The translations under genes and the position numbers were made by a program. Positions 31,400-42,432 of a stretch of DNA of 64,000 nt are shown piece after piece. Position 1 is the first letter of the stretch. Every line of letters starts with the position of its first letter. The DNA comes from Nelumbo lutea (Eukaryota > Streptophyta > Magnoliopsida > Proteales > Nelumbonaceae). The notes under the pieces were generated by a model. The model was not told where the DNA came from. It did not search any database and was given only the letters and a program-made list of their open reading frames with translations. Location: contig JAKGHH010000002.1 in the NCBI GenBank assembly GCA_022828595.1, positions 64,452,383 to 64,516,382 on the forward strand, written 5' to 3'.

Positions 31400-32162
31400 G
31401 TTCAACCCTTAACCGGACCTGGCAAGTTTATCGTCCTTTGACTAAAAAACTGATCAATTCATCATTGGTGTGGATTAATAGTTGGGAACAACACCTAAAG
31501 AGGTGACTTATTTTTCCACAAAGATAACAGGTCCAAGGTACATCTTCATATTGATACGTGATCCAATTGTGGATACTTACAAAGCACCTTGTTTTCAAAG
31601 GTTGGTGTACTTACCTTCACACGAATATAGTTTTGAACCACAAAAATAAAATGGGTAGGGCCCAAACGCTCAAACAGGGGGCGATGGATATTTACTGATA
31701 GATTCTTACGGTAGATCATGAATTTGTACCAAGAGTTCAATTTCTTGCAAGTTCCAAGCATATTGAGGTTGACCAAGAACCTAGGGTTGCATGACAATTC
31801 ATTGGCCATTTAGCATCCAAGGGCCATTGTTTTGGACCCTTGTATAATCCTCTTCATACCTAAAGTTCAAATAAAAATGCCCTAGTGAAAGGGGACTAAC
31901 AATAGTCAGCGAAGGCCTAAATTCCAAAGCTCATAGAGCCCTTGAACAACCTCATCAAATTGATCATTGAGTCGGGGAAAGTAACGACAGATAAGGGAAA
32001 GTTTCCAGGTCTCCTCTGTATTGGGTGGGACATGAGGTTGGGTGTTGACAACATCAATGCTATCTTGGACGTTACCATGAAGCATATTCTGGAACGCCCG
32101 CTATCTTGGACGTTACCATGAAGCATATTCTGGAACGCTTCATTAAGCACTTGGAGGTTATC
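31400..32162 (-). pseudogene. LINE ORF1 with CCHC zinc knuckle
   Basis: The start MDNLQVLNEAFQNML is at about 32162. A stretch at 31809-31546 (FLVNLNMLGTCKKLNSWYKF ... FVVQNYIRVKVSTPTFENK) resembles the DUF4283-type region of plant LINE ORF1. A knuckle CYLCGKISHLFRC follows at about 31495-31533. ORF1 binds LINE RNA. A 41-bp tandem duplication near the start shifts the frame. Confidence 0.65.
32060..32141. repeat. 41-bp tandem duplication in LINE ORF1
   Basis: The unit beginning CTATCTTGGACGTTACCATG is present twice in direct succession (32060-32100 and 32101-32141). The copies are identical over the compared length, so it is recent. Forty-one bases is not a multiple of three and frameshifts ORF1. 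Confidence 0.8.
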
Positions 32163-32306
32163 CATAAATGAAGGAAATGAATAGATTGAGAAGAACTGAG
32201 GAAGGAAAGGCACGGAAGAGTGAGGGAGGAAGAAGGAGACGAGGAAAGGAACTTCTAAAATAAGAACTGAAAATAAAAAGAACTGAGAGAGAGGAGGAAG
32301 GTAGAG

Positions 32307-32537
32307 TGTTAGCATTATTAGCTTCTTGATTCTAGGTTGAGATATTCCTAATTAGTTGTACATGCATTTCCTTTATAGGTTGATATATTTTCCTATATAG
32401 GTTGATTCCTAATTAAGGTCACAAACCTTATTTCCTTTATTGTATTTCTAGCTCTATTATAAATAGGTTGTAACCTATTGTATTCAAATACACAGAAATA
32501 TTATTTTCTCCATTCATCTTCTTTATATTTCGGTAAC
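32307..32537 (+). repeat. 5' LTR of the copia element
   Basis: It begins TGTTAGCATTATTAGC, contains ATTATAAATAGG as a TATA region (about 32456-32467), and ends just before the primer-binding site at 32539. The expected terminal CA is not obvious. Confidence 0.8.
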
Positions 32538-32538
32538 T

Positions 32539-32550
32539 TGGTATCAGAGC
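32539..32550 (+). other. Copia primer-binding site (tRNA-Met)
   Basis: TGGTATCAGAGC, the standard plant initiator tRNA-Met primer site, directly follows the 5' LTR. Confidence 0.9.
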
Positions 32551-32720
32551 TTTTTACAAAAGCTTGGTGATTTTTTTTTCACGTTAAATCACCGCTTAGA
32601 CCCTTTTGGTCCTCTTGAGTTCAATACTTGCATTCAAATTTCTTTCATTTTTTGCCTTTTTAAAGGTTAGTATTAAGATAGTCCATTGATTTGTGTTGTT
32701 GTGAGTTCTGTGTTTTCCTC

Positions 32721-33500
32721 ATGGATTCATCTGAAGTTGCTCAACATGTATCTCATCCCATCACTGTTACCTTTGATGGCTCAAATCATGATCTATAGTC
32801 CCAAGAGATGTGCAGTTTTCTCAAAGGACGCCTTCTATGGCGATATGTGACTAGTGAGATTCCTAAACCTACTAAAATTGTTGATGAAATAGAAGATAAA
32901 TTTGTTGAACGAGTACAAAAATGGGAAGGGAAATATCATCAGATATAGATCTGGTTTCGCAATACTTGTATTGCAAGCATCAAATTGGAACTTCGCATAT
33001 ATGATTCTCCTAAAGAGGTATGGGATTTCTTACAAGTTCATTATTCTATTTCTGATTATGTGCATCAGTTTCAGCTCTATAGGCATCTTCACCATATGAA
33101 GCTGCAACCTGAACAGACCATTCACAGTTATGTCTCTGAATTACAAGTTCTTTGGAATCAGTTAGCACAGTGTGAACCTGAATGGGATAGTACCTCTTTT
33201 GATGACTCTCAGGGATGAGTATGAACATGTTAGTGGTACTCTACTTCATCGTAGCCCATTACCTTTTCTTGAAGTTGTGATCAAAGATTTACTTTCTGAA
33301 GAAACTCGTCTAAAAATACTTCGAGATGAATGATATTTATTATCTACTGATGTTGTTCTTTCTACTCCAGTCACCCCGGTTATGTCTTCTACTTCTTCAA
33401 ATTCCTTTAAATCATCAAAAAGGAGTTTTTGCAATTACTGTAAGAAGACTGATCATACTATTTCTGAGTGTCGCCGTTTGCAAGCCAAAAAGGCTTCTAG
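32721..33500 (+). pseudogene. Copia gag
   Basis: ATG at 32721 starts MDSSEVAQHVSHPITVTFDG. The stretch 32985-33215 carries LELRIYDSPKEVWDFLQVHY and HHMKLQPEQTIHSYVSELQV, typical UBN2-type gag. The frame then shifts by one near 33215 and continues into the knuckle CNYCKKTDHTISEC (about 33430-33472). Stops occur near 32800 (TAG where Trp is usual) and 32946, and a TGA near 33330. It would form the particle. Confidence 0.8.
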
Positions 33501-36500
33501 ACAGAACTCCTCATCCATGGGTTCTCAGGCTTTGAATTCTACTGCAGCTGCTACCACAGAGGGTTATTCTGATAATACCTCTCCAAAATTTTCTCTTAGA
33601 GATTTCCAAACTCTTCTTCACCAGCTCCAACTTGATTCTAGTATTCCTTCTAATCCAATCTTGTCTGTCACTCCAGGTACTTCCTCATCATGGTATTTTG
33701 ATTCTGCCTGTTGCAATCATATGACCTCCAATTCATCTCTGTTTACTTCCAAGTCACATCCTTCTATTGCACCAATTGTTCATACTGCCAATAATTCGAC
33801 TTTAATTGTCAATAATGTAGGAATTGTTTCAACACGTCATTTGTCACTACCTAATACTTTTTTTGTGCCTAAATTATCTCTAAATTTTATATATGTTGGA
33901 CAATTATGTGAACTTGGTTTTGAATTACATTTTTCAAGTCGTGGTTGTACTGTGCAGGATCTACAGACAGGGAAGATCATTGGGACAGGCCGTAAGGTTG
34001 GGAGACTGTTTGAGCTATCATCTCTTCAATTACCATCTCAAATTTTTGCTGTTGCTATCACCCCTAGTGTCTGGCATTCTCGTCTTGGTCATATTTCTAC
34101 CTCTAGATTAGGATCTTTAATTTCTAATGGATGTTTAGGTCCTGTTAAAACAACACACTTTGATTATGTTTCATGTCATCTTTCAAAACATCATGCTTTA
34201 CCTTTTAATATAAGTGATTTTGTTTCTTCTGCACCTTTTGATCTTATTCATTTTGATATTTGGGGACCTTCACCTCATAATACCATGGGTGGTTCTCGTT
34301 ATTTTGTGATATTCGTTGATGATTTTTCTTGATATACATGGATTTATCTTATGCGTAATAAATCTGAATTACCTACAATTTATATTCAATTTGCCACTAT
34401 GATCAAAACTCAGTTTTCCTCTACCATCAAAATTTTTCACATTGATAATGCCATGGAATATAGAGATTCTGTCCTTAATCAATTTCTTTCACAAAATGGA
34501 ACCATTATTCATAGATCTTGTCTGGGTACCTCTCAACAAAATGGGCGTGCAGAACGAAAACATAGGCATATTCTTGATACTGTTTGAGCTCTTTTAATCT
34601 CTTCCTCTTGTCCTGAAAGTTTTGGGGGGGAAGCAGCTCTCACTTCTGTTTATACCATCAATCGCATTCATTCTCCTGTTATTGGTAACATTTCTCTTTA
34701 TGAGCGTTTGTATGGCCATTGTCCTGATTACCAGTCTCTTCATGTTTTTGGTTGTGCGTGTTTTGTTCTTTTACAACCTCATGAACGTACCAAATTGGAA
34801 CCAAAAGCACGCTTATATTGTTTTCTCGAGTATGGTATTGAACATAAAGGGTATCGATGTTGGGATCCTCTTTCTCAACGTCTCCGCATATCTCGTCATG
34901 TTACCTTTTGGGAACACAAAATATTCTCAAGTCTCTCCCCATTTCGAATTACCACGACATCTTCACATTTTTTCATTGATCCTACTATTTCATTTTTTCT
35001 TGATGATTTACCTGCAAGTCCTACTAATCCTTCATCTGATAGCTCTCACAGTACTACACAACCTGCAACCTCTCCTGATGTATATACCTTGGCTATGGAT
35101 CCTCCAGTTCTGCCTTCTTCTGAGTCCTTGGTTCCTCCTGATGAATTAGATCATGATCATTTTGATACTTCACTACGTCGTTCTGGTAAGGTCACTAAAC
35201 CTTCCATTCTTCTTCGTGATATTCACTATTATTCTACCATTGTATCTTTATATAAGCCTTGTACCTATCGCGAGGCTAGTATTGACCCTTTATGGCAGAA
35301 AGCAATGGCAAAAGAAATTCAAGCTCTTACAAGCACTCATACTTGGGACTTAATTGATCTACCTCCAGATAAATCTGTGATTGGTTGTAAATGGGTCTAC
35401 AAAATCAAGACTCGGGCAAAAGGTTCAGTTGAAAGGTATAAAGCAAGATTGGTAGCTAAAGGGTTCACACAGAAGTATGGCATTGATTATGATGAGACTT
35501 TTGCCCCAGTAGCTCGTCTCACTTCTATTCGCAGTCTTATTGTGACTACTGCTACTAAGCACTGGCACCTATTTCAGATGGATGTTAATAATGCTTTTCT
35601 CAATGGAGATCTTTCTCAAGAGGTTTATATGCAGCCTCCTCTTGGTTATAATCATCTCCCTAATCAGGTTTGTCATCGCCGTAAGGCTTTATATGGACTT
35701 AAGCAGGCGCCTCGAGCATGGTTTTCCAAATTCAGCTCTACTATTTGTCAGTTTGGTTTTCAATCTAGCACTTATGGTCATGCCTCGTTCATTCGTAAGA
35801 CCTCTCAAGGTTGTGTACTTCTACTTTATGTGGATGACATGATTATTATTGGTGATGATTTGCAGGGCATTTTAGATCTTAAGTCTTTTCTTAGCAAACA
35901 GTTTGAAATGAAGGATCTTGGTTGACTTAATTATTTTTTAGGTCTTGACGTTTCCTCCAACCAATCTAGATATTATCTATCTCAAGCCAAGTATGCCATT
36001 GATCTTGTTTCTCGTGTAGGACTCATTGATATTAAAACTGTTAACACTCCCATTGAGCCTAATGCCCATTTTTTAGCCACCGATGGTACTCCCCTTAGTA
36101 ATTGCACCTTATATCGGCAACTGGTTGGTAGTCTTGTATATCTTACTGTTACTCATCCCGATGTTGCTTTTGCTGTCCATATTGTGAGCCAGTTCATGTC
36201 TGCTCCTCGCACTACTCATTATGTTGTTGTGCTTCGTATCATCCGTTATGTCAAGGGCACTACTAGTAATTGCTTATTTCTTGGAGATTCTCTTATATCT
36301 TTGCGTAGTAAGAATAAAACAGTTGTCTCTCATTCCAGTACTGAAGCTGAATATCGAGCTCTTGCCAACACTACCTCTAAGTTGTTATGGTTACAATGGT
36401 TACTCCATGACATGGGAATTATTCATTCATTTGCTACTCCCCTTTACTGTGACAATCGTAGCGCCATACAGATTGCTCACAATGATGTCTTTCATGAGCG

Positions 36501-36681
36501 CACTAAGCATATTGAGACTGATTGCCACTTTATTCGCCATCATGTGCTTGAAGGTACTGTTCGTTTTATTCCTGTCTCTTCCCAAGATCAGTTTGCAGAT
36601 ATTTTTACCAAAGCTCACTCTCCTCTTCGCTTTCGTGCTCTAGTTGACAAACTCCAGATGACTGATACATTGCCATCTTGA
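33382..36681 (+). pseudogene. Copia pol: protease, integrase, RT, RNase H
   Basis: One frame runs throughout with only three stops, all TGA (34330, 34585, 35923), each where Arg (CGA) is plausible. Protease: WYFDSACCNHMT at 33693 (DSA for DSG). Pre-integrase: VWHSRLGHIS. Integrase: FDLIHFDIWGP, FHIDNAMEY, GTSQQNGRAERKHRHILD. RT: CKWVYKIKTRAKGSVERYKA, FQMDVNNAFLNGDL, YGLKQAPRAW, LLYVDDMIIIGDD (catalytic DD intact). RNase H: SHSSTEAEYRALA, LYCDNRSAI, RTKHIETDCHFIRHHV. It ends with a stop at about 36679. Function was cDNA synthesis and insertion. Confidence 0.92.
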
Positions 36682-36694
36682 GTTTGAGGGGGGA

Positions 36695-36891
36695 TGTTAG
36701 CATTATTAGCTCCTTGATTCTAGGTTGAAATATTCCTAATCAGTTGTACATGTATTTCTTTTATAGGTTGATATATTTTCCTATATAGGTTGATTACTAA
36801 TTAAAGTTACCAACCTTATTTCCTTTATTGTATTTCTAGCTCTATTATAAATATGTTATAATCTATTATATTCAAATATACATAAATATTA
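36695..36891 (+). repeat. 3' LTR of the copia element, truncated
   Basis: It begins TGTTAGCATTATTAGC right after the GAGGGGGGA tract. It matches the 5' LTR to ATAAATATTA and then stops abruptly at 36891. About 35-45 bases of the LTR end are missing. Most differences from the 5' LTR are transitions. Confidence 0.85.
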
Positions 36892-37086
36892 GACGTTACT
36901 ATGAAGCATGTTCTGGAACGCTTCATTAAGCACTTGGAAGTTATCCATAAATGAAGGAAATGAATAGATTGAGAAGAACTGAGTAAGGAAAGGCACGGAA
37001 AAACAAGGGAGAAAGGAGACGAGGAAAGGAAATTCTAAACTAAGAACTGGAAATAAAAATAACTGAGAGAGAGGAGGAAGGTAGAG
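36892..37086 (-). repeat. Second copy of the copia left flank (about 195 bp)
   Basis: GACGTTACTATGAAGCATG through GGAGGAAGGTAGAG repeats 32109-32306 with about 6 percent differences and a small deletion. It is LINE ORF1 start/5' UTR sequence. After 37086 the LINE 5' UTR continues, which is not present on the left side. Confidence 0.85.
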
Positions 37087-37130
37087 AAAACCCAGAACAA
37101 ACTACTGTTCGTACTAGATAGCTATCACAC

Positions 37131-37690
37131 CGCCACAGACAGAAAAAAAAAGTTGAAATGACAAGATAAATCTAATCTTTAATAAATACCACCTTAAAAG
37201 ATCAACTATAAGAAAAATAGTTTGATTCTACCTAAACTTGAAAAATAAAAAACTTAGTGGACGAAATAGTTCATTGATTCATCTAAGTGTCAATAAAACT
37301 ATGATTAATGAGAATTATAGAGGCGAAGAAAGAACTCCCTGGTAATCATTAGCGAACAGCATCTGGTTGTTGCATGGCACAGATAATCATTAAAAAACGT
37401 CTCGCTATTGCATTGTGCTGGGATGCAACGTATTCAACACAAACAAAGGCAGTAGTCTTTCGATTCCACTACTCCGAGAATAGGATATGACTTGGGTGGT
37501 TGTTTAGACAGATGGGTTGACAATACAATCGTGCTTGCATTGCTGGAACAGGAAATAATAAAATTCAAAAGTCACAATTATTAGTAGGGAGAATGATATC
37601 GGGGGGAGAGGACCAGTAGGAGGGGGGCTGGAATTGTCCGTAATTATTATTTGAACGGATCTATGTACGGGTTTCTTTAGTGTAGCTGTA
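37131..37690. other. No gene seen
   Basis: Unassigned sequence right of the LINE 5' end. A pyrimidine-biased stretch near 37600 gives a shadow reading frame, but nothing recognisable. Confidence 0.4.
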
Positions 37691-37951
37691 TAGGTGTAAA
37701 ACAGGTTGGGCCACCAATGGGCTAACACAACTTGGCATGATGTGTGACATGTTCAACACCATGCGTGGTGCTATAATGGGCTCATAAATTTATTTCTGGT
37801 GTATAACCTTATCATTGGTTTCATAGCCTGTTAAACAGCCAAAGCATTCAGCTAAACCTTGTTCACTATAGTGTTGTGTCATGATAGGTACAATCGATAC
37901 CCTCAAACAAAACCATGTCATGCTAGCTCAACATGGCCTACACTACACCTA
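37691..37951. mobile_element. Small hAT-like MITE (261 bp)
   Basis: The ends TAGGTGTAAAACAGG and (reversed) TAGGTGTAGTGTAGG form inverted repeats with the TAGGTGTA start common in plant hAT elements. The flanks TAGCTGTA and TAATTGCA match at five of eight bases, as an eroded 8-bp duplication would. Confidence 0.5.
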
Positions 37952-38906
37952 TAATTGCAGAGACTGGTTTCAATGCAAAATGGTGTGAGCAAAGTATCGT
38001 ATCGGGCGTATCATATCAGTATCGGTAGGGGAAGATACGAGATATTCCACAACTAGCATTGTATTGTATTAGTCGTGCATATCGGTCTAATACAGACGTG
38101 TATCGGCATGTATCGCAAAGTATCCATCGATACACACCGATGCATAAGCATATCGAACCCGTGTATCGCCCAAAAAAGTGCTTCGCTAGAAAAAGGGTTT
38201 TAACATGATTCGATCCCTCGCATAACATCCAAGAGCACAAGAATTTATTAAAATAAATCCTTACATTTAATCTAAACAAATAGTATATTCAATAACTCCA
38301 AGTATATATTAACAAGAATAATATTTAAAATTATTATTTTACAAATCAATAAAATAAATAACTTAGCAAATCCACATATATATAAATGATTTTTAATTTC
38401 AATAAATTTATACAAATAAAAATATTATTAATAGAATAATTATTTTAATACTTCGAATTTTTTATGTAGACATGATAAATTATAATAATTATTTTATAAA
38501 TTATTAATTAATATTTTAATTTGCATTAAATAACAAAAATATTGTTTACAAAACGTTTGAGAATATAATATAAATTGAATCTATCAAATCCACTAATCTA
38601 CATTTGAATAAAAATTAATTTTTTATTTTAAAAAAAATCATAAAAGTAAAAATATTAATAATGTAATTATTTTAGTAATTAAAATTTATGAATTTTCATA
38701 TGATATGCATCTTCAAATTTTCATTTACATTTTATATAAACATATTTATTGTTTACAAAAATGAAAATATAATTTATAGAACATTTGCAAATTAACTTTT
38801 AGTTGATTTTTTTGTTGATGTTAAAAATTGAAAATAGTAAAATAAAAATAATTGTTATAATAATTCAAATATAATGGTTGTATATTTTTGTGCCTTTTTA
38901 TTTTAA
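37952..38906. other. TATCG-rich repeat and AT-rich sequence, no gene
   Basis: From 37985 to 38165 there is a degenerate run of GTATCG / TATCGG words, similar to a TATCCATATCC-rich run at 41780-41830. The remainder to 38906 is AT-rich with no coding signal. Confidence 0.5.
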
Positions 38907-40672
38907 GGGCAAATTTCATAAACTACTTACTGTTTAGTTAATTGACAAACTATACCCTTACAATTTAATTATTGTCTTGTACAATCCTTACTGTTTCTAA
39001 CAATTGAGTAAGCGTCCATTAATGTTTCATCAAAATCCGTATAAATGTGATAGTTTATATAATTTTTTCTAAAATCCAATATTACCCTCTGTCCCTCTCT
39101 CAACCCAATACTACCCTCTCTGTTCGTAAAAATCACTGCTGGTGAGCGGGACTGTTACGGGCTCCCGGAAGAATGAGGAATGGGGAGAAAGCAACATCCT
39201 TCTCGTCGTTCTCAAGAGAGAAAGCTTTGTTAATTCTTGGTATCAAAACTTCGACATTGAGAGGAAGATGATGAAGAGAGAAAGAATAGAACAGGTTTTG
39301 GCGATGTCGTCTGTTACTCGCTTTCCATCCCAACTCCAAACCAATTCCATCTACGCAGCTTCCCATGACAGAGACCGAAAGACTGTATGATGAAAATGGA
39401 AAAAACTTTCATATCCTTGAATTTCGTTGGATTTCTGCCGTTCCGTAGGCTTTTGGGAGGTGTCCTTTGGTCATCAGCTATAAAGTTGTAAATAACATAA
39501 AAAATAAATCCGATGGGAGGGAAACAAACCGCCCATTTCTTCTTGCAGTCCGTTCCTTCAGTCCTTGCTCACCCTTTTGCCTTTGAGTTCACAATCAAGA
39601 TTTTCTTTTAGAGATGAGAGAGTTGGCCGCAAGGAAAAAGTTGTAGGAAGGTGGAAAAAAAGAAGAGAAATGTATCGATACCGTATTGTTGACTAACTCT
39701 ATTTAGCTGATACCATTAATTGTTCCCCACTATAAAAGCTACCCTTAAATCTAAACTAGAAAGTATAAAGCTGAAGAGAGAGATGAAGAAATGGTACAGA
39801 GAGGGGAGCGAGTCGGTGAGGGCATTTGTTGTCAAAGGCAATTCACTCGCCGGTGGCTCTGTCTTTCCATAGAATGACCACTCGATAAACGAGTTGAAAC
39901 GGAGTTGGTAATTGAGGGTCCAGGTCTTCGACAGGAGAGAATCCACTCGCTAGTGGCTGTCTTTCCATAGAACGACCTCTCGACCGAGGAGTTGAAATGG
40001 AGTTGGTAATCAAGGATCCAGGTCTTCGATCAGAGAGAATCCACCTGCCGGTAAGTCGATGAGGGCTTTTGTTAATACCAGGCGGTGGTGTTTTAGGTAC
40101 AGGGTCTTGAATACAGGGCAAAAATCTCTCTAATCCTCTCTCCTACACCATCGCCACCAATGTCTTGAATATCTCCTCGTTTTAGGGGCGACGTGAGCTC
40201 GAAGTAAATACCAGGCGGTGGCAGTTCAGGGTTTCTTGACTCCGGAAGCCATTTGAAAACTTGTTCCCGACATTGACGCCCTTATCCACATTGGAGTCAT
40301 GGTCGGACGGACAACTGATGGTCGAGAACCAGATCTGGTTCACGGATGAAATGGTTCAACAATGAGACGGTTGGGGTTGGTTTACCTGAGTTGGGCAGTT
40401 GGGGGTAACGTTGAGAGAGAGCAGAGAAACAGAGAGAGAGAATTAGAAAAGGGGGTCTAATGAAAGGAATAAAAGAAATCGGAGGAGTTGTGGCACGCAA
40501 TGTTCCCATCGTGAGGTTGGGGACGATAACAGCTGGACCAGAGGAAGGGGAGATTTTATTAATTTTGTTACGATTTAACGGTGGTGACAATTGTGAGAAA
40601 GTTTAAGACAATAGTTAAAGGGTACAATTTGTCAAATAACTAAATAGTAGGAGTGGTTTAAGGAATTTGTCC
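38907..40672. mobile_element. Non-autonomous Mutator-like element (1.77 kb)
   Basis: The left end GGGCAAATTTCATAAACTAC and the reverse complement of the right end, GGACAAATTCCTTAAACCAC, start inverted repeats of roughly 75-80 bp. These share TGTTTAGTTAATTGACAAAC-like sequence. The flanks TTATTTTAA (38898-38906) and TTATTTTTT (40673-40681) agree at seven of nine bases, matching the 9-bp duplications of Mutator-like elements. No transposase is seen. The interior contains a 100-bp tandem duplication (about 39840-40040). Confidence 0.7.
39840..40040. repeat. About 100-bp tandem duplication inside the Mutator-like element
   Basis: Two units with cores GTCTTTCCATAGAA, GAGTTGAAA and GGTCCAGGTCTTCGA / GATCCAGGTCTTCGA lie in direct succession (39840-39941 and 39942-40040). 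They differ at about one base in ten. Confidence 0.7.
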
Positions 40673-40724
40673 TTATTTTTTTAATAAAAAAATTGATAAA
40701 TTATTAATAAAATTATATAATATC

Positions 40725-41579
40725 TGATGGAGGACGATTTGGCCCGACCCACGAAACAGCGACACATGGACACTGACTCAGCATAAGCGACAGCTAAACA
40801 TTGTGGTCCAATACAACCAAATAACGGGCTCATAAGGTAGCTCGCTACATCGTAGCGTGCAAAAAGAGGAGTTCGCCACAACACGAGCTCTGAGTTCCCC
40901 GAGCTACCTCTAAAGGGATATTCCGAGGCAACTTTAGCTCGCGAGCTAAGAAAACCAGCTCGCCCGAGCTCCCAAGCAGACAAGTCATCCCGATGACCAA
41001 TTCTACTAAGGGTACTCTTGAAGTATTCCGAGCTCGCTGCAAAGTAGCTCGCGAATGGGCCACACGAGCATTCCTCAGGAAACTTCTATCTGATAGGTCG
41101 AACCGATCAGACTGCGCCACATCCCTTACTGACGGCGCAGTCACTGTCCTTTCGACAGCCTACACCCACGTCTCTCAAGAGGCAGAGGCGTGCTTGTCAC
41201 TTTGGAGACGTGTCACTCACCCGAGTGAGGAGTATGTCACAACGGCCACCTGCGCAGCCCTGGCAGGTAATGGCTGTGGCAGGGGCCCAGTGGCGGTTAT
41301 GCCCGATCTAACAAGAACGCCCCTACAAAAGCCCTCAAGGCAGAAGAGAAACTTCTTCTTGAGACCTCTAATCTCTCAAGTATAGTGATAAAGCGTGACC
41401 TACTCTCTTAGCTACCGATTCTTCTTTTCCTTCTTTCTTGCGTTCTAACTTAAGCATCAGAGTATTCCCATCGGGTGAAATCCCTAGGAATCCTTCTTTT
41501 CCATCTTCTCAGGTGTCGTCCATTGCCAACAAGGAGCCAGTCAACAGCCAGCTAGGAGTGCCCGGATCATGCCGCATCA
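40725..41579. repeat. Solo gypsy LTR (855 bp) with 5-bp TSD
   Basis: It begins TGATGGAGGACG, ends CCGCATCA and is flanked by ATATC (40720-40724 and 41580-41584). It contains the CTAACTTAAGCATCAGAG block near 41445, shared with the LTR at 4195-5109. No internal region is present, so intra-element recombination has removed it. The short reading frames inside are not genes. Confidence 0.85.
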
Positions 41580-42203
41580 ATATCTATTCATCCCGTTATA
41601 TCAATAGTAATACATTTCTTCAGATATACCATTAAAATATACAATTTCTATGTATTTATACATTATTTATAGTTATTTTGATATTAAACTTGAAGTTATT
41701 AATATAATTATTTAATTTATTTAATTTCCTTAGCATATCCCAGCATTTTTCATATTTTTTGTCCGTATTCATGCGTTTCTCAAACGTATCTATATCCATA
41801 TCCATATCCAAATTGTCCAATACCGATACTATAATCAATTCCCAACGCAAACCTACAAGGGATTATGCCAATGGTCTTGTGATGATCAAATCCGATTTTT
41901 TAATTGCAAAAACTATTAGAATAATTTTCAGATTCTAAAACACCCTTATCCAATTTATAACACAATTTTTTATTGGTATTTTATGACACAAATTTTTCAT
42001 TGACAAAATACCATGAACTAAAAGGTAGAATCTTCTCTGAACATAGAGAATAGGGAGGACGAAGCAACCTACAAGTAGGGGGTGTCAATTGGGTTGGATT
42101 TTGTCCAATCTGATCTAGTCCAATGTGAGTCCATTACAATCTGTTCAATTCATTGTTTGGACCATCCAATCTGTTCAAATTCATTTTAATTTAGATTGGT
42201 TTC
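41580..42203. other. AT-rich sequence and part of a GGGGTGTCAATTGG repeat
   Basis: Degenerate TATCCATATCC words lie at 41780-41830. From 42067 a copy of the repeat described at 46187 begins (GGGTGTCAATTGGGTTGGAT). It is broken off at 42203 by the next element. No coding signal. Confidence 0.5.
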
Positions 42204-42432
42204 TGATGTAGGGAACTCCCACGTTGAGCTAAGCACACACAAACTTAAGCTCTAAGTTTCCTCTCTTGTTTGGTCCAACCCCTCACAACTCTCGGTTAAC
42301 TCGATTGTCGGAATCTTCGCACCTGGGGGTAACTCCTAGGGCCTTTGACATCTTTCTCTAAACAAATTGGACCTGTTAACCTTGGACACTAGAAATTATG
42401 TTGTTACCCTCGGCTCTGTATTTGGCACCAAC
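42204..42432 (+). repeat. Possible short or deleted LTR
   Basis: It starts TGATGTAGGG and ends CACCAACA immediately before a primer-site-like sequence. The TG...CA ends and the position fit an LTR, but no partner copy is present. Confidence 0.4.

Larger units (their letters stand above)
32307..36891 (+). mobile_element. Ty1/copia retrotransposon, nearly complete, 3' LTR truncated
   Basis: Short LTRs (32307-32537; 36695-36891) bracket a tRNA-Met-type primer-binding site, gag, protease, integrase, RT and RNase H in copia order, all on the + strand. A GAGGGGGGA polypurine tract precedes the 3' LTR. The 3' LTR lacks about 35 terminal bases and is followed by a second copy of the left flank (36892-37086), instead of a 5-bp duplication. 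The frame is damaged by only a few stops and one frameshift. LTRs differ by roughly 7 percent by eye. Short LTRs suggest the Ale/Retrofit group, which is inference. Confidence 0.9.
25768..37130 (-). mobile_element. L1-type LINE (minus), interrupted by three later insertions
   Basis: The - strand reads ORF1 with a zinc knuckle, then an endonuclease, reverse transcriptase, zinc-binding region and RNase H. It ends at a poly(A) tract, seen as poly(T) at 25769-25777 on the + strand. Three elements are inserted in it: an inverted-repeat element at 26033-26756 in RNase H, a 329-bp solo LTR at 28439-28767 in RT, and a copia element at 32307-36891 in ORF1. Removing each restores continuous LINE similarity. 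The 5' end near 37130 is approximate and no target duplication was found. The terminal RNase H is typical of plant L1 elements. Confidence 0.8.

Noticed and set aside
40725..41385. A 130-codon + strand frame near 40993-41385 as a host gene
   Set aside because: It lies entirely inside a solo LTR with perfect 5-bp flanking duplications.
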